Origin: Pseudomonadota bacterium
Lineage (GTDB): Bacteria > Pseudomonadota > Alphaproteobacteria > Sphingomonadales > Sphingomonadaceae
Reading direction: 5' to 3'
Assembly: GCA_023458055.1 (NCBI GenBank)
Contig: JAEXAW010000084.1
Coordinates: 1-64,000 of the forward strand
DNA: 64,000 bases
Part shown: positions 18,005-26,367 of the stretch, piece after piece
Position numbering within the stretch: position 1 is the first letter of the stretch
Layout of the letters: every line of letters starts with the position of its first letter
Program-made: the position numbers and the translations under genes
The notes under the pieces: generated by a model
Databases searched by the model: none
Seen by the model: only the letters and a program-made list of their open reading frames with translations
Told to the model about the DNA's origin: nothing

Positions 18005-18544
18005 TCAGCCCTTGGGGTGCGCCTTGACCCAGTCGAGCACCGGTTCCGGCTTTGATTCGCCATAGGGATCGCCGCCTTCGCCTTCATCATTAATGCCGGG
18101 TTCGACGAACATGGCGCTGACCACGCCATCGTCGACCACCATCGCATAGCGCCAGCTGCGCATGCCGAAGCCGAGATGATCCTTGTTGATCAGCATCCCC
18201 ATGCGGCGGGTGAACGCGCCCGAGCCATCGGGGACCAGCTTCACATTTTTGACGCCCAGATGCTTGCCCCATTGGTACATGACGAACGCGTCATTGACCG
18301 AAATGCAATAAACGTCATCGACACCGGCGGCCTTCAATTCATCATAATTGCGCTCGAACGCGGGGCATTGTTCAGTGGTGCAGGTCGGCGTGAACGCGCC
18401 GGGCAGCGAGAAGATCACAACGCGGCCCTTGCCGAACAGATCACCCGTTTTGACGTCCTGCCAGCGGAACGGATTATCCCCGCCAATCAATTCATCGCGA
18501 ACGCGGGTTTTCAGAGTAACGTTGGGGACTTTCTGACCGATCAT
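18005..18544 (-). CDS. Peroxiredoxin (Prx5/AhpE-like thiol peroxidase)
   Basis: The 179-residue protein has the Prx5 active site FSLPGAFTPTCTTEQCPAF, with the peroxidatic cysteine in TPTC and a second cysteine four residues on. The downstream SVNDAFVMYQWGK is also typical of the subgroup. Enzymes of this type reduce hydrogen and organic peroxides using glutaredoxin/glutathione or thioredoxin. It lies 15 bp upstream of the position where mltG ends, on the same strand, with its own terminator. The acidic/glycine-rich insertion near the C-terminus (NDEGEGGDPYGES) is a family feature. Confidence 0.92.
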   Translation of the reverse strand: MIGQKVPNVTLKTRVRDELIGGDNPFRWQDVKTGDLFGKGRVVIFSLPGAFTPTCTTEQCPAFERNYDELKAAGVDDVYCISVNDAFVMYQWGKHLGVKNVKLVPDGSGAFTRRMGMLINKDHLGFGMRSWRYAMVVDDGVVSAMFVEPGINDEGEGGDPYGESKPEPVLDWVKAHPKG

Positions 18545-18559
18545 AACGTGGGCTCCTCT

Positions 18560-19495
18560 TTACATCTCACCGCGCGCGCGGCGGATTTCGTACCATTTTT
18601 CGACATTGGCATTATGTTCATCGAGCGTCGTCGCGAACACATGTCCGCCATCGCCCTTGGCGACGAAATAGAGATAGTCCGTCTTTTTGGGGTTGAGCAC
18701 GGCTTCGATCGAAAGCTTGCCCGGATTGGCAATCGGCCCTTTGGGAAGGCCGACCATCGCATAGGTGTTGTAATCGTTCACCGCGTCGATTTCGGAGCGC
18801 AGGATGCGGCGGCCGAGCGGCTTCCCCTTGGTGATCGGATAGATGATCGTCGGGTCCGCCTGCAATTTGATGCCTTGCGTCAAACGGTTGGAATAAACGC
18901 CCGCAACCGTTGTGCGTTCGGCAGGAACGCCCGTTTCCTTTTCGACGATGGAGGCAAGCGTGATTGCTTCGTTGCGGTTTTTGACCACGCTGTCGGGCGA
19001 TTTTTTGGCCCAGAGCTGATCGAAGGTCTTGTTCATCGCCGCCTGCATCCGCTTGACGACAGCGGCGCGGCTCTCACCGCTCTGGAAGCTGTAGGTGTCG
19101 GGGAGGATCGAGCCTTCTTCCGGCACCGGTATCTCGCCGGTCAGCCGCGTTTCAGCCATCAACCGGTCATAGACGAGGATCGAGGGCATGCCTTCGGGTA
19201 CGGTCACGAACCGCTGTTTGGTCTTGCCCTCTTCAAGCATCGCCATCACCGCGCTCGCGCTGGTGCCCTGCTTGATTTCATATTCGCCGGGCTTGATCTC
19301 GCCGCCGCCGAAAATCTTGGCATTGCGCACAAAGGCGTCGGCATTGCTGATCGCGCCTGCCTCTTCGAGCAGCTTCGCCGCCTTGGTCAGCGACGCGCCT
19401 TCGGGGATGATAACCGTCGTGTCTTTTTCCGCCGACCCGGCCGAGCAACCGGTAAGCGCCAGCGCCAAGGCGGCGGAAACCAATAGTTTGCGCAT
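18560..19495 (-). CDS. mltG: Endolytic murein transglycosylase
   Basis: The 311-residue protein contains the YceG/MltG core: a LysM-like N-terminal part (TTVIIPEGASLTKAAKLLEE), TLASIVEKETG with the catalytic glutamate and YNTYAMVGLPKGPIANPG near the C-terminus. MltG cuts nascent glycan strands and sets their length. I chose ATG 19495, 7 bp after fabF, because it begins a signal sequence. That signal ends in a lipobox (LALTGCSAG), so this copy may be a lipoprotein rather than the usual single-pass membrane protein. It is the last gene of the fab cluster. Confidence 0.92.
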   Translation of the reverse strand: MRKLLVSAALALALTGCSAGSAEKDTTVIIPEGASLTKAAKLLEEAGAISNADAFVRNAKIFGGGEIKPGEYEIKQGTSASAVMAMLEEGKTKQRFVTVPEGMPSILVYDRLMAETRLTGEIPVPEEGSILPDTYSFQSGESRAAVVKRMQAAMNKTFDQLWAKKSPDSVVKNRNEAITLASIVEKETGVPAERTTVAGVYSNRLTQGIKLQADPTIIYPITKGKPLGRRILRSEIDAVNDYNTYAMVGLPKGPIANPGKLSIEAVLNPKKTDYLYFVAKGDGGHVFATTLDEHNANVEKWYEIRRARGEM

Positions 19496-19502
19496 AAAAG
19501 GC

Positions 19503-20765
19503 TTAATCTTCCACCGCTTTGACGATGAGGCTCGCATTGGTGCCGCCAAAGCCGAAGCTGTTGTTAAGCGCGGCGCGAACCTTACGCGGCTTGGCCTTGT
19601 GCGGGACAAGGTCAGCGCCTTCGGTACCCTCATCCGGATTGTCGAGATTAAGCGTCGGCGGCACGATCTGGTCCCGGATCGCAAGAATGCAGAAGATGGT
19701 TTCCACCGCCCCTGCCCCGCCGAGCAGATGCCCGATGGCCGACTTGGTCGAGCTCATCGAGACATTGTTCATCGCGTCGCCAAACAGCCGCTTGACCGCG
19801 CCAAGTTCAATCGTGTCCGCCATGGTCGAGGTGCCATGGGCGTTGATATAGTCAATATCGTCCGGCGTCATGCCCGCCTTTTTGAGCGCCGCGCTCATCG
19901 AACGGAAAGCGCCATCCATTTCGGGGTCGGGCGCGGTGACATGATAGGCGTCGCCCGACATGCCGTAACCCACGACTTCCGCATAGATTTTCGCGCCGCG
20001 CGCCTTGGCATGCTCATATTCTTCGAGCACCACCACGCCCGCGCCTTCGCCCATGACGAAGCCGTCGCGGTCCTTGTCATAAGGACGGCTCGCCTGTTCG
20101 GGGCGGTCATTATAGCTCATGTTGAGCGCGCGCGCCTGCGCAAAGCCGGCGATGCCGATGGGACAAATGGTCGATTCCGCGCCGCCCGCGAGCATGATGT
20201 CCGCATCATCGTCGCGGATCATCCGCGCCGCATCACCAATCGAATGCGCGCCGGTCGAGCAGGCAGTGACCACCGCATGATTGGGGCCCTTAAGGCCATA
20301 TTTGATGCTGACCTGGCCTGAGATCAGGTTGATGAGACGACCGTGAACAAAGTGCGGGCTGACCCGGGTCGGGCCTTTTTCGGCGAGCAGCAGGCTTTCG
20401 CTTTCGATGCCCGGAAGGCCGCCGATTCCCGAACCGATGGACACACCGGCGCGCAGCTTTTCTTCGTCGCTCATGTCGGTAAGGCCCGCATCTTCGAGCG
20501 CCTGCCCCGCCGCATCAATGCCGTAAATGATGAACGGATCGACCTGACGCTGGACCTTATGGTCGACGCGCTTGTTGGGGTCGAAGCCATATTCATGATC
20601 CGCCGGTTTGACCTCGCACGCGATGGTGCATTTCTGGTCGGACGCATCGAAGCGGGTGATCGTGCCCGCGCCCGATTTCGAGGCGAGAATGTTCTTCCAC
20701 GTAGTCTCGACATCGCCACCCAGCGGCGTCACCAGACCCAAACCCGTTACAACAACACGGCGCAT
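19503..20765 (-). CDS. fabF: Beta-ketoacyl-ACP synthase II
   Basis: A 420-residue condensing enzyme. VVTACSTGAHSIGDAARM holds the catalytic cysteine, INAHGTSTMADTIEL the first histidine and KSAIGHLLGGAGAVE the lysine and second histidine. The start MRRVVVTGLGLVTPLGG is typical. It elongates acyl-ACP with malonyl-ACP in the cytoplasm. The gene is downstream of acpP, separated by a terminator-like hairpin, and upstream of mltG by 7 bp. Confidence 0.97.
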   Translation of the reverse strand: MRRVVVTGLGLVTPLGGDVETTWKNILASKSGAGTITRFDASDQKCTIACEVKPADHEYGFDPNKRVDHKVQRQVDPFIIYGIDAAGQALEDAGLTDMSDEEKLRAGVSIGSGIGGLPGIESESLLLAEKGPTRVSPHFVHGRLINLISGQVSIKYGLKGPNHAVVTACSTGAHSIGDAARMIRDDDADIMLAGGAESTICPIGIAGFAQARALNMSYNDRPEQASRPYDKDRDGFVMGEGAGVVVLEEYEHAKARGAKIYAEVVGYGMSGDAYHVTAPDPEMDGAFRSMSAALKKAGMTPDDIDYINAHGTSTMADTIELGAVKRLFGDAMNNVSMSSTKSAIGHLLGGAGAVETIFCILAIRDQIVPPTLNLDNPDEGTEGADLVPHKAKPRKVRAALNNSFGFGGTNASLIVKAVED

Positions 20766-20813
20766 TCCGGCCCTTCCTATGCTCTCACTAAAATTTTCCG
20801 GTAATCATATGCT

Positions 20814-20862
20814 AAAACGGCTTCCCTAGCCATAGGGCGAAATCGCCCAGACCGGGAAGCCG
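20814..20862 (-). terminator. Terminator or attenuator hairpin between acpP and fabF
   Basis: On the minus strand a 9-bp stem (CGGCTTCCC/GGGAAGCCG) encloses a second small hairpin (GGGCGATTTCGCCC) and is followed by TTTT. Located after acpP and before fabF, it could stop a fraction of transcripts so that acyl carrier protein is made in excess over the synthase. Confidence 0.65.
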
Positions 20863-20902
20863 TCATTCTATTGCCCTTGGTTAGACCCAAGCGCAGCGGG
20901 GC

Positions 20903-21139
20903 TTAGCCCTTGTTCGAATCGATGAACGAAATCGCATCCTTGACCGTCGAGATTTTCTCGGCGGCATCGTCGGGGATTTCCACGCCGAATTCTTCTTCAA
21001 ACGCCATGACGAGTTCGACGATGTCGAGGCTGTCCGCGCCCAGATCATCAATGAAGCTGGCGTCTTCGGTCACCTTGTCGGCTTCGACGCCAAGATGTTC
21101 GACAACGATTTTCTTTACGCGATCAGCGGTTTCGCTCAT
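20903..21139 (-). CDS. acpP: Acyl carrier protein
   Basis: The 78-residue acidic protein has [20 protein letters not shown], in which the serine of DSL carries the phosphopantetheine arm. It shuttles acyl chains between the Fab enzymes. It sits between fabG and fabF, the usual order, and has about 120 bp upstream in which its own strong promoter could lie. Confidence 0.98.
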   Translation of the reverse strand: MSETADRVKKIVVEHLGVEADKVTEDASFIDDLGADSLDIVELVMAFEEEFGVEIPDDAAEKISTVKDAISFIDSNKG

Positions 21140-21258
21140 GCCCTGTTCCTTTTCGTTAGGGTATTGGTTGAATCTGGTGTGCTAGCCCTAGTGCGGGGCA
21201 AGCTTCCATGCAACCCCCCTGTTAGCGCTGAAAGCGACATAGGAAAGGTTGCGCGACC

Positions 21259-21999
21259 TTACAACATCGCCATCCCGCCATTCACATGCAGCGTTTGTCC
21301 GGTGACGTAACCGGCCTCTTTAGACGCGAGATAAACCACCGCCGCGCCGATATCCGCACCGTCCCCAAGGTCGCCTGCGGGGATCCGGCCGAGCAGCGCT
21401 TCTTTCTGCGCTTCGGGCAGCACATCGGTCATCGCCGAGCGGATGAAGCCCGGCGCGACGCAGTTGACGGTGATGCCGCGCGAGGCGAGTTCCTGCGCCA
21501 GCGCTTTTGACATGCCGACGAGGCCCGCCTTGGAGGCGGCATAATTGGCCTGCCCCGGATTGCCGGTCGCGCCGACAACGCTAGTGATCGAAACAATGCG
21601 CCCGAACCGCGCCTTCATCATCGGTTTGGCGGCCGCGCGGCAGAGGCGGAAAGCCGCTTCCAGATTGACGCGGATCACCTGATCCCATTCGTCATCCTTC
21701 ATCCGCATGGCGAGATTATCGCGCGTCACCCCGGCATTATTGACGAGGATATCAAGCTTTCCGCCCAGAGCTTCGACCGCTTGCGGCACCAGCGCGTCCA
21801 CCGCAGGGCCATCGCCAAGATCACATACCAGCGTCTTATGATCGCCGCCCAATTCTTTGGCGAACGCGGCGAGCTTGTCCGCATTGGACCCGGAAAGCGC
21901 CAGCGTCGCCCCTTGCGCGGCCAACGCCCTGGCAATCGCCGAGCCAATCCCCCCCGAAGCGCCAGTCACGAGTGCGGTCATTCCTGTCAGGTCGAACAT
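21259..21999 (-). CDS. fabG: 3-oxoacyl-ACP reductase
   Basis: A 246-residue short-chain dehydrogenase. TGASGGIGSAIARAL is the NADPH loop, NNAGVTRDNLAMRM the FabG-specific segment and YAASKAGLVGMSKALA the catalytic Tyr-Lys. The tail HVNGGMAML is typical. It reduces 3-oxoacyl-ACP. It should be co-transcribed with fabD, but a repeat cassette and a small ORF lie between them. Confidence 0.96.
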   Translation of the reverse strand: MFDLTGMTALVTGASGGIGSAIARALAAQGATLALSGSNADKLAAFAKELGGDHKTLVCDLGDGPAVDALVPQAVEALGGKLDILVNNAGVTRDNLAMRMKDDEWDQVIRVNLEAAFRLCRAAAKPMMKARFGRIVSITSVVGATGNPGQANYAASKAGLVGMSKALAQELASRGITVNCVAPGFIRSAMTDVLPEAQKEALLGRIPAGDLGDGADIGAAVVYLASKEAGYVTGQTLHVNGGMAML

Positions 22000-22052
22000 A
22001 GAAAATTATCCTTCGATTTGAAATGTACGGTTTACAAAGGGGTTTACAAAGG

Positions 22053-22254
22053 GGTTCACGCAGAGGCGCAGAGGACGCAGAGTGTATATGATCTTATCCC
22101 GTTGCTTCCGCCAGCTTTCCGGCAAGAACAATCTCATAAACATTCTCAAACAGTCGGCGCCGAGCTCTCGATGTCCGTATTGAAACGCCGATGACATCAG
22201 CCGCGTTTCATCAATACACTTCATCTCTGCGTCCTCTGCGCCTCTGCGTGAACC
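22053..22254. repeat. Cassette with 30-bp perfect terminal inverted repeats (CGCAGAGG family)
   Basis: Positions 22053-22082 and 22225-22254 are exact reverse complements over 30 bp, beginning GGTTCACGCAGAGGCGCAGA. They enclose about 142 bp that hold a remnant of a GxxExxY protein gene. A diverged half copy follows at about 22275-22303. The element is inserted between fabG and the small ORF downstream of fabD. Related repeat pairs occur at 47551-47652 and 48563-48664. Confidence 0.85.
22094..22224 (-). pseudogene. Frameshifted fragment of a GxxExxY family protein
   Basis: Read on the minus strand, one frame gives YGHRELGA and the next gives LFENVYEIVLAGKLAEATG, then TAA at 22094-22096. Restoring a single G in GGCGCCG-ACTG would join them as HRELGAGLFENVYEIVLAGKL, the conserved core of GxxExxY proteins (a PD-(D/E)XK-like family of unknown role). 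Full-length members are about 125 residues; both ends are missing here. It lies inside the inverted-repeat cassette. Confidence 0.5.
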
Positions 22255-22307
22255 AAAATATTCAAATTTGATTCCTCCGCGCCTTCGCGCCTCCGCGTGA
22301 ACCCAAA

Positions 22308-22475
22308 TTACCGCTTAAACAGCCCCTTCAGCATACCGGCCAGCGCATTGCCCGCCGCGCGGCCGATTTTGTCACCGACCGCGTTGGCCGACAGGTCGCT
22401 TTGACGACGCCGACGGCGGCGCTTGGGTTTGGCACCTTGCGCGGCGCCTTTCAGCATATCTTCCAAAAGGCTCAT
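22308..22475 (-). CDS. Small very basic protein downstream of fabD
   Basis: A 55-residue frame from ATG 22475, preceded by GGGAGGAACACT, a good ribosome site, starting 13 bp after the fabD stop. It reads MSLLEDMLKGAAQG, then a run of arginines (KPKRRRRRRQS), then a hydrophobic/glycine helix (IGRAAGNALAGMLKGLFKR). The basic patch suggests RNA, DNA or membrane-surface binding. I do not recognise it. The ribosome site and operon position support translation. Confidence 0.6.
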   Translation of the reverse strand: MSLLEDMLKGAAQGAKPKRRRRRRQSDLSANAVGDKIGRAAGNALAGMLKGLFKR

Positions 22476-22488
22476 AGTGTTCCTCCCG

Positions 22489-23424
22489 TCATAATGTCTT
22501 CAGCGCGGCTTCGATATCGTCCATGCTGATGATGCTGGTGGCGCCCGCATCGGGGGCGGAGCGTTTGACCATGGGCGCGAGAACCTTGCCGCCAAATTCC
22601 AGAAACTCGGTGACGCCAGCGTCAAACATCGCGATCACGCTTTCGCGCCAGCGGACGCGGCCCGTTACCTGTTCGACGAGGCGCGCACGGATATCCATCG
22701 GATCGCTGATCGGGGCGGCCAGCACATTGGCATAGACCGGCACGAACGGCCCGCCTACGCTGGCGGTTTCGAGCGCCGCCTGCATCGCATCGGCGGCAGG
22801 TTGCATCAGCGGGCAATGGAAGGGGGCCGATACGGGAAGCAGCACCCCGCGCTTGATGCCGAAATCCTTGACGAGTCCGACCGCGCGCTCGATCGCGCCC
22901 TTATGGCCGGAGATCACCACCTGCGAGGGGTCATTATCATTGGCGACGGTGCAAACCTCGCCCTCGGCAGCGGCATCGGCAAGTTTTTGCGCGCTATCAA
23001 TATCCGCGCCGAGCAACGCCGCCATCGCGCCCTCGCCGACCGGAACGGCGGCCTGCATTGCCTGTCCGCGCAATTTGAGCAGTTTCGCCGTCGTCGCCAG
23101 ATCCATCGATCCGGCGGCACAGAGCGCCGAATATTCACCCAGGCTATGCCCTGCAACAAACACCGCTTTTTCCGAAAGCCGCACGCCGCCTTCGCGTTCG
23201 AGCACGCGCAGCGTCGCAATCGCATTGGCCATGATCGCGGGCTGGGCATTTTCGGTGAGCGTCAGCTGATCCTCGGGCCCTTCGGCCATGAGTGCGAATA
23301 GCTTTTGCCCGAGCGCATCATCGACTTCCTCGAACACTTCGCGTGCGACCGGGCTGGCGTCGGCGAGCGCCTTGCCCATGCCAACCTGCTGGCTACCTTG
23401 TCCGGGGAAAATAAATGCGCGCAT
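22489..23424 (-). CDS. fabD: Malonyl-CoA:ACP transacylase
   Basis: The 311-residue protein begins MRAFIFPGQGSQQVGMG and has VAGHSLGEYSALCAAG with the nucleophilic serine. The downstream NDNDPSQVVISG and VSAPFHCPLMQPA (catalytic histidine) are also present. It loads malonyl groups onto AcpP. It heads the fab cluster on the minus strand and lies 45 bp after the stop of the LD-carboxypeptidase gene on the same strand. Confidence 0.97.
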   Translation of the reverse strand: MRAFIFPGQGSQQVGMGKALADASPVAREVFEEVDDALGQKLFALMAEGPEDQLTLTENAQPAIMANAIATLRVLEREGGVRLSEKAVFVAGHSLGEYSALCAAGSMDLATTAKLLKLRGQAMQAAVPVGEGAMAALLGADIDSAQKLADAAAEGEVCTVANDNDPSQVVISGHKGAIERAVGLVKDFGIKRGVLLPVSAPFHCPLMQPAADAMQAALETASVGGPFVPVYANVLAAPISDPMDIRARLVEQVTGRVRWRESVIAMFDAGVTEFLEFGGKVLAPMVKRSAPDAGATSIISMDDIEAALKTL

Positions 23425-23469
23425 CTGTCTTTATCCTGTTTGGGGTGGGTAAGGTTCGTTTATCAAGCG

Positions 23470-24306
23470 TCAGCCATATCGGCCATAGGGTACGATGCGG
23501 TTGGTCGCGGTATGGCCGATCATCGAGGAGCCGAGGATCGGGATGCCGCTCTTTTGCGACCAATAGTCCATCACCTCGTCGATGGTCATGCCGAAATCGG
23601 GTTCGTTGGGGGTGATGTCGCTGAACGCCCCGATGCGTAGCCCCTTTAGCTCCTTCATCTTGGTGCGCGCGGTCAGCTGGAACATCATGCGGTCGATACG
23701 GTACATCGCCTCGCCGACATCTTCGAGGAAGAGGACGTGGTTGGCGACTTGCGGCTCCCATTTGGTCCCCATGATGCTGCACCAGATCGACAGATTGGCC
23801 GCGATCACCGGCTGCTTGGTCTCTTTCACCGCCGGGTCGATATAGCTCGCATCATTATCGACCAGAAAACGCAGCGCCTGTTCGATGATCGCCGGGCCGA
23901 CCTCCTTGCGTCCGACATCGACCGGCATGGGCCCATGCACGGGACGGCCGATGCCGTGGCTATAGAGCGCACACAAGGTCGCGGTCACATCGCTATAGCC
24001 CATATAGGTTTTGTTGCGGGCGGCGTTGTTGAGATTGGGGACCACCCGTTGGAGCAGCCGCCCCGCGCCATAGCCGCCACGCGCGAACCATACCGCATCG
24101 AACGCGGGGTCATTGGCCATTTCGAGGAAAGCGCCCGCTCTCACCTCATCGGTCCCGGCAAAATGGCCTTGGCGGGTGAAGCATTGCGGATGGAACACAA
24201 TCTCCAGCGCCCCCAGCGGATAAATGCCCCCCGCAACCTGGATCACCTGTTCGGCGCGTTCAGGATTAAGTGGATTGCTGGTTCCCACCACCGCGATACG
24301 TTTCAC
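23470..24306 (-). CDS. ldcA: LD-carboxypeptidase (peptidase family S66)
   Basis: A 278-residue protein starting at GTG 24306 behind GGGGGA. Family S66 features: RIAVVGTSNPLN at the start, WFARGGYGAGRLL, MGYSDVTATLCALYSHG with the nucleophilic serine and GHTATNRIVPYG near the end. The enzyme removes the terminal D-alanine from murein tetrapeptides in the cytoplasm. It is divergent from mpl, with 65 bp between starts, and the two act in consecutive recycling steps. An MccF-like immunity role is possible for S66 proteins but less likely here. Confidence 0.87.
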   Translation of the reverse strand: MKRIAVVGTSNPLNPERAEQVIQVAGGIYPLGALEIVFHPQCFTRQGHFAGTDEVRAGAFLEMANDPAFDAVWFARGGYGAGRLLQRVVPNLNNAARNKTYMGYSDVTATLCALYSHGIGRPVHGPMPVDVGRKEVGPAIIEQALRFLVDNDASYIDPAVKETKQPVIAANLSIWCSIMGTKWEPQVANHVLFLEDVGEAMYRIDRMMFQLTARTKMKELKGLRIGAFSDITPNEPDFGMTIDEVMDYWSQKSGIPILGSSMIGHTATNRIVPYGRYG

Positions 24307-24371
24307 TGGTCCAGTCCCCCGAAATTCACTGCCGAGTTGCTTTTGCGCGCGAACCCCAATAGCGGGATGCG

Positions 24372-25760
24372 ATGACAGCAAGCAAATCCTATTTCTTTTG
24401 CGGGGTTGGCGGCAGCGGCATGTTGCCGCTCGCAACCATTCTTGCCGATCAAGGGCATAAGGTCGCAGGGTCCGACCGCTCGATGGATCAGGGCCGCCAC
24501 GGCACCAAGTTCGATTGGCTCGAACAACGTGGCATGACGCTGTTCCCGCAAGACGGGAGCGGGGTCACCTCGCCGGACCAGATATTGGTCGCATCCGCAG
24601 CGGTGGAAAACACCGTCCCCGATGTGCGCCGTGCCGAAGAATTAGGCTGTGCGCGGATGACGCGAGCGGAACTCCTCTCCTCGCTATTCAATGCCGCGCC
24701 GCAAAGCATCGCCATTGGCGGCACCAGCGGCAAATCCACCGTCACCGGCATGATCGGCTGGATCGCGCATGACCTTGGCCTTGACCCAACAGTGATGAAC
24801 GGCGCGGTGATGAAGAATTTTGCTGACGCCGATGCGCCGTTCGCAAGCGCGCTGGTTGGCAAGTGGGATTTGTTCGTCAGCGAAGTTGACGAAAGCGACC
24901 GTTCCATCTCGCTCTTCACCTCCACCGTCGCGGTCATCAATAATATCAGCCACGACCATCGCCCGATGGCGGAATTGCGCGAATTGTTCGCGGATTTTGC
25001 GCAGGCCGCCAAGGTTGCGGTGTATAATGCCGATGACGCAGAAACCGCGACCTTGCTTGACCCGTTGGCTCTCCCCGGCGCGATCCGCTTTGGCACCAGC
25101 GCCGACGCCGATTTTCGCGCCTCCGATATTGTCGAAGAGCCGCTTTCGGTCCGCTTCACCCTAACCGCGCCAGATGGACGTCATGACGTCACGTTGCGCG
25201 TCCCCGGCAAACATAATGTCGCCAACGCCCTTGCAGCCATCGCGGCAGTCCATGCGGTCGGAGTACCGGTTGCTGACATTGTGCGTTCCATCGCCGGATA
25301 TGCAGGGATTAAGCGCCGTTTCGAGGTGGTCGGGACGAGGAACGACATCACCCTGATCGACGATTTCGGCCACAATCCAGACAAGATCGCAGCGACGCTC
25401 AAGACACTCAAAGCCTTTCCTGGCCGTCTGCTCCTGTTCTTCCAGCCGCATGGTTATGGCCCGCTGCGCGTCATGGGCGCAGAGCTCACCGGGATGTTCA
25501 AAAGCCTGCTCGGCGACGAGGATGTGCTAGTCTTTTCCGACCCCTGCTATTTCGGCGGCACAGTCGACCGCTCGGTAGGCTCGGAAGCCGTGATCGATCC
25601 GCTCAAGGCCGCCGGTTTCAACGCCGAACTCATCCCGACGCGAGAGGCGTGCGGCGACCGCCTCGTCGAACTCGCCCGCCCCGGCGACCGCATCGTCATC
25701 ATGGGCGCCCGCGACGACAGCCTGCCCTTGTTCGCTGCGGATGTGCTGAGCCGCCTCTGA
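24372..25760 (+). CDS. mpl: UDP-N-acetylmuramate:L-alanyl-gamma-D-glutamyl-meso-diaminopimelate ligase
   Basis: A 462-residue Mur ligase. The N-terminal nucleotide-binding FFCGVGGSGMLPLA, the ATP loop IGGTSGKSTVTGMI (residues ~115) and the central SEVDESDRSISLF fit the family. The C-terminal domain has TLIDDFGHNPDKIAATL and LLLFFQPHGYGPLR. Mpl attaches recovered tripeptide to UDP-MurNAc, returning it to cell-wall synthesis. It could be mistaken for MurC, but murC normally lies in the dcw cluster and this copy faces ldcA. Confidence 0.88.
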   Translation: MTASKSYFFCGVGGSGMLPLATILADQGHKVAGSDRSMDQGRHGTKFDWLEQRGMTLFPQDGSGVTSPDQILVASAAVENTVPDVRRAEELGCARMTRAELLSSLFNAAPQSIAIGGTSGKSTVTGMIGWIAHDLGLDPTVMNGAVMKNFADADAPFASALVGKWDLFVSEVDESDRSISLFTSTVAVINNISHDHRPMAELRELFADFAQAAKVAVYNADDAETATLLDPLALPGAIRFGTSADADFRASDIVEEPLSVRFTLTAPDGRHDVTLRVPGKHNVANALAAIAAVHAVGVPVADIVRSIAGYAGIKRRFEVVGTRNDITLIDDFGHNPDKIAATLKTLKAFPGRLLLFFQPHGYGPLRVMGAELTGMFKSLLGDEDVLVFSDPCYFGGTVDRSVGSEAVIDPLKAAGFNAELIPTREACGDRLVELARPGDRIVIMGARDDSLPLFAADVLSRL

Positions 25761-25856
25761 ATATCCGCCGTTCAAGCGTTTAGTCCTTGCTTTTCCGACC
25801 CAATTGATTAAGGGACCGGCCTTCACCGTGGACGGCAAGTGATTCCCGCCCGGTGA

Positions 25857-25912
25857 AATAATACCCAAGACGACAGCCGGAGGGGTATCCGCATGGGGCG
25901 GAATACCAGCAA
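25857..25912 (+). promoter_or_regulatory. Structured leader before rpsF (possible S6:S18 autoregulatory site)
   Basis: In the leader, GGTATCCGC (25884-25892) pairs with GCGGAATACC (25898-25907), with one bulged A. The alternative partner ATACCC (25861-25866) can pair with GGGTAT (25883-25888), so the two folds exclude each other. S6:S18 complexes in many bacteria repress their own operon by binding CCG-containing stems. CCG triplets occur at 25877-25880 and 25889-25892. This is an inference from sequence. Confidence 0.4.
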
Positions 25913-25936
25913 TCGGCCAACATGAAAGAAGACGCC

Positions 25937-26353
25937 ATGCCGCTTTACGAGCATGTATTTCTCGCGCGTCAGGATCTGGCTCAAGCCCAGGTCGATGCGC
26001 TGGCAGAAGCTGCCACCAAGATCGTCGAAGATAATCAGGGCAAGGTCACCAAGACCGAGACCTGGGGCCTTCGCCAGCTTGCTTACAAAATCGCCAAGAA
26101 CCGCAAGGCTCACTATGTGATGCTGCACATCGACGCTCCCGGTAGCGTGGTCGCAGAACTCGAGCGCCAGACGCAGATCAACGAAGACGTGATCCGCTAT
26201 GTCACCATCAAGGTTGATGCGTTTGAAGATGGCCCGTCGGTGATGATGCGCAAGAGCGACCGTTCGGATCGCGGCGAACGCGGTGGCCGTGGCGAGCGCG
26301 GTGAACGTGCGCCGCGCCGCGAACGCGAAGATTTTGACGCTGGCGTAGAATAA
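25937..26353 (+). CDS. rpsF: Ribosomal protein S6
   Basis: The 138-residue protein starts [15 protein letters not shown] chose ATG 25937 over the in-frame ATG 25922 because S6 proteins begin this way and GAAAGAAGA supplies the ribosome site. The S6 core covers residues 1-~95, with [22 protein letters not shown]-terminal tail of Arg-Gly-Glu repeats ([14 protein letters not shown]) is longer than in E. coli and typical of sphingomonads. S6 pairs with S18 on the platform of the small subunit. First gene of rpsF-rpsR-rplI. Confidence 0.97.
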   Translation: MPLYEHVFLARQDLAQAQVDALAEAATKIVEDNQGKVTKTETWGLRQLAYKIAKNRKAHYVMLHIDAPGSVVAELERQTQINEDVIRYVTIKVDAFEDGPSVMMRKSDRSDRGERGGRGERGERAPRREREDFDAGVE

Positions 26354-26367
26354 GGAGACCTTGAACC

